From DATBLE01 sp046732255 (GTDB taxonomy: Bacteria; Actinomycetota; Thermoleophilia; Gaiellales; Gaiellaceae), in the NCBI GenBank assembly GCA_046732255.1, contig JBKPMR010000017.1, forward strand, positions 95,626 through 159,625: a DNA stretch of 64,000 nucleotides. Direction: 5' to 3'. Position 1 is the stretch's first letter. Each line of letters opens with the position of its first letter. This document shows positions 42,319 through 50,597 of this stretch, in pieces. A program made the position numbers and the translations under genes. The notes beneath the pieces are model-generated. The model did not search any database. It worked only from the letters and a program-made list of their open reading frames with translations, and was not told where the DNA came from.

Positions 42319-44616
42319 ATGTTTGCCGGCGTGAAGCTTCGCGTCGCATTGCTCGGCCTCCTGGTCGCGGTTGGCGTCGGGGCCGCCGCGTCCCAGGCGA
42401 ACCCGACCAACGTCGTGATCACGCTGTCGTCGTTGTCGGCCAACGGCCGCGTCTACACCGGCGGCGCGAATCCGAAGCTCTTCTACTCCGCGGGCGGCGG
42501 CCAGTTCAGCGTCGGCGTGAACGCCACGACCAACGGCGGCATCACGAGCGTCGACTTTCCGAATCTGTTCGGCGACAACCCCGCTCCCGCAGCGACGACC
42601 TCGCACACGTACACGTGGGTCGCGGCCGATACCGCGACGGCGCCGCAGACGGTCTCCGTCCAGGTGAGCGACGTCGACGGCTCGTCGTCGGCAGCGTTCG
42701 ACGTCGCCCCGGACGTCACCGCGCCTGTCGGCGAGACGGTCGCGCTCAGCGGCGGACCGACCTTCAGCACGGCGGTGGTCTCCCTCACGCTCGGCAACGG
42801 CAGCGACCCGGGATCCCCGGCCAACGGCGCCGGCGTCGACTCCAGCTCCGGTGAGCTCTGGCGCGCAAGCGCGCCGCTCACCGGCGGAACCTGCGGCTCG
42901 CTCTCGCTGGGCGCCGCCGTCAAGATCTTCGGCCCGGCACCGCTGGCGGCCAGTCTGACGGACGCGACGGTCGCCGACGGCAACTGCTACCAGTACTGGT
43001 ACAAGATCTCGGACTACGTGGGGAACCAGGCCACGTCGCCCGCGTCGGCAGTGGCGAAGGTGAGCACGACGGTGCCGACCGTGGTCGTGACGGCGCCGAC
43101 GAAAGGCAGCGGCTCGTCCGATCAGTTCTGGAACGCGACCACCAAGACGGTCTGGTTCCGGCCCGCGGCCACCGGATCGTTCAATCTCAACGCGACTGCG
43201 ACGCCGGCCTCGGCGGGCGCGGCGATCGCCCAGGTCGCGTTTCCAGACGTTTCCGCCACGAGCGGGTGGTCGGGCTCGACAGGAGGACCCGACACCACCT
43301 CTTCGTACTCGTCGCCGGTCTCCTACTCGTGGACGGCGGGCGCGACCGCCCCGGGCGCGCAGAAGGTGATCGCGACCGACGGCGACGGCCTGACCGGATT
43401 CGACACGGTCACGATCAGCGCCGACTCCACGGCTCCGAGCGGCCAGGCAGTCGCGCTCACCGGCGGCCCCTGGTTCGGCAACTCGGTCCCGCTGACGATC
43501 ACCGGCGGCACCGACGCCGGCTCCGGGATCGACACGACCAAGTCCGTCGTCGAGCGAGCGTCGGCCACGCTGACCAACGGCATCTGCGGAACGTTCGGCA
43601 CCTTCGCGGCGGTCACCCTGTCGAGCGGCGCCGACACGACGGTCGTCTCGGGCACGTGCTACCGCTACCAGGTGAAGGCGACCGACAACGTCGGCAACGT
43701 CTCCGCCGCCTCGCAGCCGTCCGGCGACGCGAAGGTCGACCGGACCGCGCCGACCACCCCGGCGCTCTTCTTCAGCGGGTTCACCAACACCGCGGCGTCC
43801 GGGTCGGTCGTCTACTTCCGGCCGGGCGGAAGCGGCTCCTTCACGGTCACGGCCGCTTCCTCGGACCCCGAGTCGGGTGTGGCGAGCTACTCGTTCCCGA
43901 CGATTCCCGGCTTCACGGCCGCAGGCACGGGGCCGCGTCGCACCTACGCGTTCAGCAACGCCGGCAGCGTGCCCAGCACGCCGTTCACCGTCACGGCGAC
44001 GAACGCCGCCGGCACGAGCTCCGGCACGGCGTCGTTCACGCTCGTCGGCGACGCGACGCCGCCCACGCTGGCCGTCCACTGCAACGGCGGCACCTGCAGC
44101 AAGAAGCCCTACACGAAGACCGTCACGGTCACGCTCTCAGCGAACGACGCCGTCTCCGGGATCGCGTCCGTCCGGTGGACGAGCGACGGCACCGATCCGA
44201 CGGTCGACCACGGCAACCAGTACCTGAAGGGCATCAGCGTCCAGGGGCTCGGCCATCTGAAGCTGCGTGCCTTCGACAAAGCCGGGAACGCGAGCCCCCT
44301 CGTCAACCTGATGGTCGTCTCGCGCGCGAGCAAGCTCGCCTTCGCCGCTCCGTCCGCGGTCGTCCTCGGGCCGAGGGCCAAGTACCTCTCCCTCCGCGTC
44401 GCATCCACCCGGCGCGCCAGCGTCCGCCTGACGATGACCGGCACCGGCCTGAAGAAGCCGGCCCGCTGGTCCTTCATCCTCGACTCGGGCACGTCGATCG
44501 TGCGGGTCCGGCTCCCGAAGGGCGTCAAGCACCCGGGCAGCTACCGCGTCGTCTGGTCGCTCAGGTCTGGCACGGGGACGACGTCGAAGTCGACGCGCCT
44601 TACGCTACGCCGGTAG
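42319..44616 (+). CDS. large secreted protein with repeated Ig-like domains
   Basis: 765 residues with a signal peptide (VKLRVALLGLLVAVGVGAAASQA). The mature part is Ser/Thr/Gly/Ala-rich and built of repeated beta-sandwich units: the phrase TAPVGETVALSGGPTF recurs as TAPSGQAVALTGGPWF about 236 residues later, a third unit starts TAPTTPALFFSG, and a chitobiase C-terminal-like unit contains WTSDGTDPTVDHGNQYLKG and RAFDKAGNASP. A basic beta-rich end (about 110 residues) follows. No catalytic or cell-wall sorting motif is seen. Such proteins occur on actinobacterial surfaces; an adhesive or structural role is inference. ATG 42319 chosen; GTG 42331 is an alternative. Confidence 0.75.
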   Translation: MFAGVKLRVALLGLLVAVGVGAAASQANPTNVVITLSSLSANGRVYTGGANPKLFYSAGGGQFSVGVNATTNGGITSVDFPNLFGDNPAPAATTSHTYTWVAADTATAPQTVSVQVSDVDGSSSAAFDVAPDVTAPVGETVALSGGPTFSTAVVSLTLGNGSDPGSPANGAGVDSSSGELWRASAPLTGGTCGSLSLGAAVKIFGPAPLAASLTDATVADGNCYQYWYKISDYVGNQATSPASAVAKVSTTVPTVVVTAPTKGSGSSDQFWNATTKTVWFRPAATGSFNLNATATPASAGAAIAQVAFPDVSATSGWSGSTGGPDTTSSYSSPVSYSWTAGATAPGAQKVIATDGDGLTGFDTVTISADSTAPSGQAVALTGGPWFGNSVPLTITGGTDAGSGIDTTKSVVERASATLTNGICGTFGTFAAVTLSSGADTTVVSGTCYRYQVKATDNVGNVSAASQPSGDAKVDRTAPTTPALFFSGFTNTAASGSVVYFRPGGSGSFTVTAASSDPESGVASYSFPTIPGFTAAGTGPRRTYAFSNAGSVPSTPFTVTATNAAGTSSGTASFTLVGDATPPTLAVHCNGGTCSKKPYTKTVTVTLSANDAVSGIASVRWTSDGTDPTVDHGNQYLKGISVQGLGHLKLRAFDKAGNASPLVNLMVVSRASKLAFAAPSAVVLGPRAKYLSLRVASTRRASVRLTMTGTGLKKPARWSFILDSGTSIVRVRLPKGVKHPGSYRVVWSLRSGTGTTSKSTRLTLRR

Positions 44617-44617
44617 T

Positions 44618-45181
44618 TCAGCTGCGCAACCCGAGCTCGGAAGAAATCGGGCGCAGCGCCTCGATCACGTTCGCGATGTGCCGGTCGAGCTCCAGCCCCA
44701 GCAACTCGGCGCCCGCGTAGACCTCGTCGCGGTGGACGCCGGCCGCGAAGGACGGCTGGCGCAGCTTCTTCAGCACCGACTTCGGCTCGAGCGTGGCGAT
44801 CCCGTCCGGGCGAACCAGCCCGCAGGCGTGCACGAAGCCCGAGAGCTCGTCGCAGGCGAAGAGCGTCTTCTTCAGCGGCGTGTCGCGGGGGATCGCCAGG
44901 TGCTCGGCATGCGAGAGGACGCCCTCGATCACGACCTCCGGATAGCCCTCCTCGCGCAGGATCGGCGCGCCGTCCTGGGGATGCTGGTCGAGCGTGGGGT
45001 GGATCTCGTAGTCGAAGTCGTGCAGGAGAGCGGTCACGCCCCAGAGCTCCTCGTCCTCGCCGCCCGCGCGTGCGTACCACCGCACCGAAGCCTCCACGGC
45101 GAGCGCGTGACGCAGGAGCGCCTGGCTCTTCGTGTAACGAGTAAGCGTGTCCCAGGCCTGCTCACGGGTCGGGTTCGACAT
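44618..45181 (-). CDS. HD domain (HDIG-type) protein
   Basis: 187 residues. HD phosphohydrolase motifs: ALLRHALAVEASVRWYA (first His), GVTALLHDFDYEIHPTLDQHP (HD pair), EGVLSHAEHL and the late Asp in FACDELSGFVHACG. The metal-binding His-His/Asp ... Asp set is intact. Family members of this kind (often annotated HDIG or YedJ-like) hydrolyse phosphomonoesters of nucleotides; the substrate is unknown. TAGGCT at 45194-45189 ends seven bases before the ATG. Its stop lies one base past that of the convergent Ig-like gene. Confidence 0.85.
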   Translation of the reverse strand: MSNPTREQAWDTLTRYTKSQALLRHALAVEASVRWYARAGGEDEELWGVTALLHDFDYEIHPTLDQHPQDGAPILREEGYPEVVIEGVLSHAEHLAIPRDTPLKKTLFACDELSGFVHACGLVRPDGIATLEPKSVLKKLRQPSFAAGVHRDEVYAGAELLGLELDRHIANVIEALRPISSELGLRS

Positions 45182-45187
45182 GTCCGC

Positions 45188-45194
45188 TAGCCTA
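45188..45194. promoter_or_regulatory. overlapping back-to-back -10 hexamers (murA / HD gene)
   Basis: TAGCCT (45188-45193, plus) ends six bases before GTG 45200; TAGGCT (45194-45189, minus) ends seven bases before ATG 45181. The two start codons are 18 bases apart. This supports GTG 45200 as the murA start. Confidence 0.5.
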
Positions 45195-45199
45195 CCGCG

Positions 45200-46528
45200 G
45201 TGCCTGCTTCTGGCCCCATGCCCGCCGGCGTCCTCACCGACCTGATGCAGGCCTTCGTGATCGAGGGGGGTCGACGCCTCTCGGGATCGGTCAAGGCGGC
45301 AGGGAACAAGAACGGGGCGCTCCCGATCCTCGCCGCGACGCTCCTCACCCAGGAGCCCGTCGCCCTCTCCAACGTGCCGCGGATCCGCGACGTCGAGACC
45401 ATGATGGAGCTGCTCGCCGACCTCGGCGCCGACGTCGCCTGGACTGGCCCGAACGAGGTTCGTGTCCACACGGCGGACGTCTCGAAGTACGAGCTCGACG
45501 CAGAGCTGTGCGGACGGATGCGCGCCTCGTTCCTTCTCGCCGGCCCGCTGCTCTCCCGCTTCGGCCGGGCGGTCGTGCCCCCACCGGGCGGCGATCTGAT
45601 CGGCCGCCGCCGCCTCGACCCGCACATGCACGCGTTCGCGCAGCTCGGCGCGCAGCTGGACATCCACGAGCGCTTCGAGCTCCACGCCGACAACGGGCTT
45701 CGCGGCGAGCAGATCTTCCTCGACGAGGCGAGCGTGATGGCGACCGAGAACACGATCATGGCCGCGGTCCTCACGCCGGGCGAGACGGTGATCGGCAACG
45801 CAGCCTGCGAGCCGCACGTCCAGGACCTGTGCCGCTTCCTCGTCTCCCTGGGTGCGCAGATCGAGGGGATCGAGTCCAATGTCCTGCGTGTCCGCGGTGT
45901 CCGATCGCTGGGCGGCGGCGAGTGGCGGATCGGGCCCGATCACATCGAGGTGGCAAGCTTCATCGGGCTCGCGGCCATGACCTCGAGCGCGATCACGATC
46001 GAGGACGCGGAGCCGAAAGATCTGGTCTCGATCCTGCCGGCGTTCGCGCGACTGGGCATCCGCACCGAGATCGACGGCACCTCCGTCCATGTCCGCGCGC
46101 AGCAGCAGCTGCTCGTCGAGGACGACCTCGGCGGCCACATCCCGAAGATCGAAGACGGTCCATGGCCGGCGTTCCCGGCCGACCTGACCTCGATCGCGCT
46201 GACCGTGGCGACGCAGGCGTTCGGCACCGTCCTGATCTTCGAGAAGATGTTCGAGAGCCGCCTGTTCTTCGTCGACAAGCTCGTCGGCATGGGCGCGCGG
46301 ATCATCCTCTGCGACCCGCACCGCGCGGTCGTCACGGGCCCGGCGACGCTGCTCGGCCAGCGGATGGAGAGCCCGGACATCCGCGCCGGGATGGCGATGC
46401 TCCTCGCCGGTCTGTGCGCCGAGGGCCAGTCGACGATCGGCGCCGCACACCAGATCGACAAGGGGTACGAGCGCATCGACGAGCGGCTGCGGTCGATCGG
46501 CGCGCAGATCGAGCGCGTCGAGAGCTAG
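45200..46528 (+). CDS. murA: UDP-N-acetylglucosamine 1-carboxyvinyltransferase
   Basis: 442 residues. First committed step of peptidoglycan synthesis: transfer of enolpyruvate from PEP to UDP-GlcNAc. The Lys-Asn pair is in KAAGNKNGALPIL and the catalytic loop reads PPPGGDLIGRRRLDPH: the usual Cys (PGGCAIG) is Asp at residue 132, which is residue 117 counted from Met16. Mycobacterial MurA has Asp at the same place and is intrinsically insensitive to fosfomycin. The start GTG 45200 is supported by TAGCCT six bases upstream; Met16 (45245) matches the usual family start MQAFVIEGGRRLSG and is the alternative. Confidence 0.94.
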   Translation: MPASGPMPAGVLTDLMQAFVIEGGRRLSGSVKAAGNKNGALPILAATLLTQEPVALSNVPRIRDVETMMELLADLGADVAWTGPNEVRVHTADVSKYELDAELCGRMRASFLLAGPLLSRFGRAVVPPPGGDLIGRRRLDPHMHAFAQLGAQLDIHERFELHADNGLRGEQIFLDEASVMATENTIMAAVLTPGETVIGNAACEPHVQDLCRFLVSLGAQIEGIESNVLRVRGVRSLGGGEWRIGPDHIEVASFIGLAAMTSSAITIEDAEPKDLVSILPAFARLGIRTEIDGTSVHVRAQQQLLVEDDLGGHIPKIEDGPWPAFPADLTSIALTVATQAFGTVLIFEKMFESRLFFVDKLVGMGARIILCDPHRAVVTGPATLLGQRMESPDIRAGMAMLLAGLCAEGQSTIGAAHQIDKGYERIDERLRSIGAQIERVES

Positions 46529-46551
46529 CCGCGGAGTACCCTGGTCCGCAG

Positions 46552-47076
46552 ATGGCGACGAGCAGTCGAGCGGAGCGCCTGCGGGTCGAGGTGACGGTCG
46601 CCGGGAACGGCCGCGCCAATGTCGACACGGGGTTCCCCGTGCTCGACCGCCTGCTCGTGCTCCTGGCCGAGTACGCCCGCTTCGATCTCGTCCTGGCGCT
46701 GGCGCCGGGCGAAACGTCCGCGGATGCGGTCGAGGCGGCGCAGACGCTCGGTGAGGCGCTGGCCGGACCGCTGCGCGCATCGGGCGTCCGGGGCTACGGC
46801 TCGGGCGTGCTGCCGGTCGACGAGGCGCTCGCTCACGTCGTGATCGAGGTCTCGGAGCGGCCGCTCCTGGCGTCCAACGTCGATCTCTCCGACGCCCGGG
46901 TCGGCGGCCTGGGGACCGATCTCGTCACCGACTTCCTCCGCCGCTTCGCCGAGGGCGCGGGCCTCACGCTCCACGTCAGGCTGATCGCCGGCGACGACGC
47001 CCAGCACGCGCTCGAGGCGATGTTCAAGGCGCTCGGGGTCGCCCTCGCCTCCGCCTGCCGCCCCCCACGAGGCTGA
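46552..47076 (+). CDS. HisB-like (imidazoleglycerol-phosphate dehydratase fold) protein lacking metal ligands
   Basis: 174 residues, close to the length of an IGPD domain, and aligned to it throughout: VDTGFPVLDRLLVLLAEYARFDL for TGIPFLDHMLDQLARHGxFDL, VLPVDEALAHVVIEVSERPLL for VPMDEALARVVLDLSGRP, and DAQHALEAMFKALGVAL for NxHHxxEAxFKAxARAL. The manganese-binding histidines of DHM, DDHHTxED and NxHH are replaced (DRL, SADAVEA, DAQH), leaving one His. It is therefore unlikely to be a dehydratase. It sits between murA and ridA, outside any his operon. TACCCT at 46537-46542 lies nine bases before the ATG. Confidence 0.7.
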   Translation: MATSSRAERLRVEVTVAGNGRANVDTGFPVLDRLLVLLAEYARFDLVLALAPGETSADAVEAAQTLGEALAGPLRASGVRGYGSGVLPVDEALAHVVIEVSERPLLASNVDLSDARVGGLGTDLVTDFLRRFAEGAGLTLHVRLIAGDDAQHALEAMFKALGVALASACRPPRG

Positions 47077-47088
47077 CGAAGGGATCCA

Positions 47089-47478
47089 GTGGCCGAGAAA
47101 CACGCCGTTCGCACCGAGGAGGCGCCCGCCCCGTTCCAGGGGGCGCCGTACTCGCAGGCGATCCGCGCGGGCGGGCTTGTCTTCGTCTCCGGCCAGCTGG
47201 CGCTGCAGCCGGGCGGACACGAGATCGTCGGGGACGGGATCGCCGAGCAGACGGAGCAGGTGTTCGCGAACCTGCGCGCGATCCTGGAGGAGGCGGGGAG
47301 TGGGCTCGACCGGATCGTGAAGACGACCGTGTACCTCCGGGACCTCGACGACTTCCAGGGGATGAACGACGTCTACCGCAGGTACGCCGGCGATGTGCCC
47401 CCGGCCCGGGCGACGCTCGAGGTGTCGGCGCTGCCCTCCGGCGCGCTGGTCGAGATCGACGCGATTGCCCTCGGGTAA
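47089..47478 (+). CDS. ridA: RidA family (YjgF/UK114) reactive-imine deaminase
   Basis: 129 residues. Signature blocks: GAPYSQAIRAGGLVFVSGQLAL, EQTEQVFANLRAILEEAGSGL and the substrate Arg near residue 108 in PPARATLEVSALPSGALVEIDAIA. RidA hydrolyses 2-aminoacrylate and related enamines released by PLP enzymes. It starts with GTG at 47089, with GAAGGGA upstream as a ribosome site, 12 bases after the HisB-like gene, so the two are probably co-transcribed. Confidence 0.93.
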   Translation: MAEKHAVRTEEAPAPFQGAPYSQAIRAGGLVFVSGQLALQPGGHEIVGDGIAEQTEQVFANLRAILEEAGSGLDRIVKTTVYLRDLDDFQGMNDVYRRYAGDVPPARATLEVSALPSGALVEIDAIALG

Positions 47479-47483
47479 ACCGT

Positions 47484-47551
47484 CTCGGGGGACAGGTCTT
47501 GAAGGAAGACGAAGGACGCGGGCTCTCCGAGCGACAAGACCTGTCCCCGAG
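47484..47551. repeat. GGGGACAGGTCTTG hairpin at the 5' end of cca
   Basis: CTCGGGGGACAGGTCTTG (47484-47501) and CAAGACCTGTCCCCGAG (47535-47551) are inverted with one bulged G, around a 33-base loop. The core matches the GGGACAGGTCT family elsewhere in the window, but the head and tail flanks (GATGAGCACAGAGA, CGGTTCC) are missing. It lies within or directly before the start of cca. Confidence 0.75.
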
Positions 47552-47555
47552 GCAG

Positions 47556-48683
47556 TTGTCCATCGCCGACGAGCTTCACGCGCTCGACCTGCCCCGCGGC
47601 GAGGGGGTCTACCTCGTCGGCGGCACGGTTCGCGACATCCTCCTCGGGCGCACGAGCTTCGACGTCGACATCGCCGTCGAAGGGGACGCGCTGGCATTCG
47701 CACGGGGGCTCGGCGGCGAGGTGACCGGCCACGGGCGGTTCGGCACGGCCGTCGTGCGCTTCCCGGACGGGCGCCACTGGGATGTCGTCACCGCCCGCCG
47801 CGAGACGTACCGTGCGCCGGCCGCACTCCCGGACGTCGAGACGGGGACGATCACGGACGACCTGGCGCGCCGCGACTTCACCGTGAATGCGATGGCGGCG
47901 TCGCTCGGCGAGGACTTGGGCCGGATCGTCGATCCGCACGGCGGCCGCCGGGATCTCGAGGCGGGCCTCATCCGCGTGCTCCACCCGGGCTCGTTCGCGG
48001 ACGATCCGACCCGCATCTTGCGGGCGGTCCGCTACGAGACGAGGCTCGGCTTCCGGATGGACTCTGAGACCGAGGAACTTGCACGCGCCGGACTCGGCGG
48101 GGTCACGCTGCTGTCGTCGAAGCGCTTCACCGAGGAAGTTGTGGCGATCCTCTCGGAGGATCGGGCCCTCCAGGCGGTCGAGCGACTCGCCGAGCTCGGC
48201 GGTGTCCCGTCCGTCGAGGCAACGCTGTTCGAGTGGGTCGACGCGCTCCGTGCCGAGCTCGATCCGGGGGCGCCGGCCTGGCGGTTGCGCCTCGCCGTCC
48301 TGGTCCGCTCGCACCCGCCTCTGCTCGACCGTCTCGAGCTGCGCCGCGAAGACCAGCGCGCGGTGGAGGACGCAGTCGCAATCGCGCCGCGCCTCGCGGA
48401 CGCAGCGGATCCGGTCGACATCGCCGACCTCGCCGCCCGTGCCCCGGACGCAGCGCTGCTCGCGCTCGCCCTGAACGACTCACCCGCCCTCCGCGAGTGG
48501 TTCACGCGCCTTCGCGACGTGCGGCTGGAGGTGGGCGGCGCCGACCTCGCCGAGCTGGGACTGCCCGAGTCGCCGCGGGTGGGGGAGGTGCTGGAGGAGC
48601 TCCGCCGCCGGAAGCTGCGCGGCGAGCTCGACGGCCGCGAGGCCGAGCTTGCGGCGGCAAAGGAGCTGATCGCCGATGAGTGA
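47556..48683 (+). CDS. cca: CCA tRNA nucleotidyltransferase / poly(A) polymerase family protein
   Basis: 375 residues from TTG 47556. Class II nucleotidyltransferase head: VYLVGGTVRDILLGRTSFDVDIAVEG (GG-x-VRD and the DxD carboxylates), then RRDFTVNAMAASL and ILRAVRYETRLGFRMD, the neck motifs that select CTP/ATP. The C-terminal helical body continues to ELIADE. It adds or repairs the 3' CCA of tRNAs. An alternative TTG at 47499 would place 19 codons inside a palindromic repeat, so the later TTG is preferred though its ribosome site (GAGG three bases before) is tight. Overlaps pgeF by eight bases. Confidence 0.88.
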   Translation: MSIADELHALDLPRGEGVYLVGGTVRDILLGRTSFDVDIAVEGDALAFARGLGGEVTGHGRFGTAVVRFPDGRHWDVVTARRETYRAPAALPDVETGTITDDLARRDFTVNAMAASLGEDLGRIVDPHGGRRDLEAGLIRVLHPGSFADDPTRILRAVRYETRLGFRMDSETEELARAGLGGVTLLSSKRFTEEVVAILSEDRALQAVERLAELGGVPSVEATLFEWVDALRAELDPGAPAWRLRLAVLVRSHPPLLDRLELRREDQRAVEDAVAIAPRLADAADPVDIADLAARAPDAALLALALNDSPALREWFTRLRDVRLEVGGADLAELGLPESPRVGEVLEELRRRKLRGELDGREAELAAAKELIADE

Positions 48684-49389
48684 GCTCGAGCTGATCGGGT
48701 GGGACGCGCCCGGACCGTACGTGGTCGCCTTCTCGACCCGGCGCGGCGGCGTCAGCGCAGCACCCTTCGACACCCTGAACCTCGGACGGCTCACCGATGA
48801 CGACCCGGAGCGCGTCGCCGAGAACCGGCGGCGCCTCTGCGCCGAGCTCGGCACCGACTCCGACCGGCTCTGCTTCGGCAGGCAGGTGCACGGCGCCGAG
48901 GTGCGCCGCGCGACCGGGCGGGGCGAGCCGGGTGACGGGATGTGGACCGACGCTCCTGGGGAGCCGCTGCTCGTCTTCACCGCCGACTGCCTGGCGGTCG
49001 CGATCGTGCGCGCGAACGGCGGCGCGCCGCCCGCGGTCGCCGCGCTGCACGTCGGCTGGCGCGGGCTCCTGGCCGACATCCTCGCGAACGCTGCCTCGGT
49101 CCTCGGAGACGGACCTGTGGCTGCGGCGATCGGCCCCGGCATCGGCCCCTGCTGCTACGAGGTCGGCCCGGAGGTCGCCGGCCCGTTTCGCGAGCGATTC
49201 GGCGATGACGTCGTCGCCGACGGCCGGCTCGACCTCTGGACGTCCGCCGAGCGGGCCCTCGCGGCGGCCGGGATCGCCGACGTCCACCGCACCGACCTCT
49301 GCACGGCCTGCAACCCCGAGCTCTTCTTCTCCCATCGCCGGGACGAGGGCCGGACCGGCCGCCAGGGGATGGTCGCGTATGTCGCCTGA
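48676..49389 (+). CDS. pgeF: purine nucleoside phosphorylase/peptidoglycan editing factor (PgeF, laccase domain)
   Basis: 237 residues of the DUF152/YfiH family. Zinc ligands are in CFGRQVHGAEV (His), FTADCLAVAIV (Cys) and AALHVGWRGLL (His), the three characteristic places. Members have been described both as editing factors that keep L-Ala-containing muropeptides correct and as purine nucleoside phosphorylases. The genetic setting pgeF-yggS-sepF-yggT-divIVA is the standard actinobacterial division neighbourhood, normally just after ftsZ; ftsZ is not here. Confidence 0.92.
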   Translation: MSELELIGWDAPGPYVVAFSTRRGGVSAAPFDTLNLGRLTDDDPERVAENRRRLCAELGTDSDRLCFGRQVHGAEVRRATGRGEPGDGMWTDAPGEPLLVFTADCLAVAIVRANGGAPPAVAALHVGWRGLLADILANAASVLGDGPVAAAIGPGIGPCCYEVGPEVAGPFRERFGDDVVADGRLDLWTSAERALAAAGIADVHRTDLCTACNPELFFSHRRDEGRTGRQGMVAYVA

Positions 49390-49969
49390 GCGGATCCGCG
49401 AACGCTACGAACGCCTGCGGGAGGAGGTCGGGCCCGGTGTCACCGTCGTCGCGGCGACCAAGTACGTGTCAGTGGAGGACATGGGGGCTCTGGCGGACGC
49501 CGGGGTCGAGGTGGTCGGCGAGAACCGGGCCCAGGACCTCGTCACGAAACACGAGGCGTACGGCGGCGCGTTCCGCTGGCACTTCATCGGCCACCTCCAG
49601 AGCCGCAAGGCGAAGACCGTCAACGGGATCTGCGAGCTCGTCCACTCCCTCGACTCCGAGTCCGCCGCGCGCCGGCTCGCGATCCCGGCGCTGGTCGAGG
49701 TCAACCTGTCGGGGGAAGCGACGAAATCGGGCGTGGCGCCCGACGAGCTCGGCGCCTTCCTCGGCGTGTACCCGGACGTCCGCGGCCTGATGACGATGCC
49801 GCCGCTGACCGACGATCCGGAGGCTTCGCGCCCGCACTTCCGCCGCCTGCGCGAGCTCGCCGCCGAGCACGACCTGTCCGAGCTGTCGATGGGGACGAGC
49901 CAGGACTACCGGATCGCGATCGAGGAGGGAGCGACCCTGATTCGAGTCGGCTCCGTCCTCTGGAGCTAG
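49379..49969 (+). CDS. yggS: YggS/PLPBP family pyridoxal phosphate homeostasis protein
   Basis: 196 residues. TIM-barrel PLP-binding protein without known catalysis: the Lys is in VTVVAATKYVS, followed by GENRAQDLVTKHEAYG, WHFIGHLQSRKAK, VEVNLSGEATKSG, RGLMTMPPL and LSMGTSQDYRIAIEEGATLIRVGS, covering every conserved block. It is somewhat shorter than the roughly 230-residue family: about 20 residues are missing between VHSLDSESAARRLA and IPALVEVN. It overlaps pgeF by 11 bases and precedes sepF. Confidence 0.92.
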   Translation: MSPERIRERYERLREEVGPGVTVVAATKYVSVEDMGALADAGVEVVGENRAQDLVTKHEAYGGAFRWHFIGHLQSRKAKTVNGICELVHSLDSESAARRLAIPALVEVNLSGEATKSGVAPDELGAFLGVYPDVRGLMTMPPLTDDPEASRPHFRRLRELAAEHDLSELSMGTSQDYRIAIEEGATLIRVGSVLWS

Positions 49970-49988
49970 CGTTACGATTCCGGGCGCA

Positions 49989-50558
49989 ATGGGCTTCGCC
50001 GATCTCTGGAGCCGGACCCTCGTCTACTTCGGCATCGCCGAGGAGGAGGACTACTGGGACGAGGACGGCTACGCCACCAACGAAGAGCTCGAGCGGTCGT
50101 ACGACGACCGGCCGAACGTGCGCAGGCTGCCGCGCCGACGCCGTGGTGAGCTCGACGACTGGACCGACTCCGACGCAGCGGCGGTCAGCGCCGAGGTGGC
50201 GCCTGCACGCCCCCGCGCCTCGTCGCGCGAGCCGGCGCCGGCGCGGCCTCGCCGCCTGGAAGCGGCACCCAGCCCGAACGTGAAGGTGCACCTGGTGCTG
50301 CCGCGCAGCTTCAACGACGCGCAGCAGATCGCCGACCGGTTCAAGGAGGGCGTTCCCGTCATCCTCAATCTCCAGGCGACCGACCAGGAGCTGTCGAAGC
50401 GGCTGATCGACTTCTCGTCCGGGCTGACGTATGCGCTGAACGGCGGGATGCAGCGCGTCGCCGACAAGGTCTTCCTGCTCACGCCGCGCAACGTCGAAGT
50501 TTCCGCCGAGGAACGCGCCCGACTGCTCGAGCGCGGCGGCTTCTTCAATCAGGCCTAG
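49989..50558 (+). CDS. sepF: cell division protein SepF
   Basis: 189 residues. SepF tethers FtsZ filaments to the membrane in actinobacteria, which lack FtsA. The N-terminal amphipathic helix is present (GFADLWSRTLVYFGIAEEEDYWDED), a Pro/Arg/Ala linker covers about residues 40-95, and the globular domain follows with VHLVLPRSFNDAQQIADRF, VILNLQATDQELSKRLIDF and SGLTYALNGGMQRVADKVFLL. TACGAT (49973-49978) ends ten bases before the ATG, so it may have its own leaderless promoter inside the division cluster. Confidence 0.95.
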   Translation: MGFADLWSRTLVYFGIAEEEDYWDEDGYATNEELERSYDDRPNVRRLPRRRRGELDDWTDSDAAAVSAEVAPARPRASSREPAPARPRRLEAAPSPNVKVHLVLPRSFNDAQQIADRFKEGVPVILNLQATDQELSKRLIDFSSGLTYALNGGMQRVADKVFLLTPRNVEVSAEERARLLERGGFFNQA

Positions 50559-50597
50559 TCACGCGGGGGAAGTAGGGCGCTCACGCCCCGTAGGAGG

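Noticed and set aside
46552..47076. Pseudogene call for the HisB-like gene
   Set aside because: The frame is intact over the full domain, has a promoter-like hexamer, and conserved structural residues remain; loss is restricted to the metal site.
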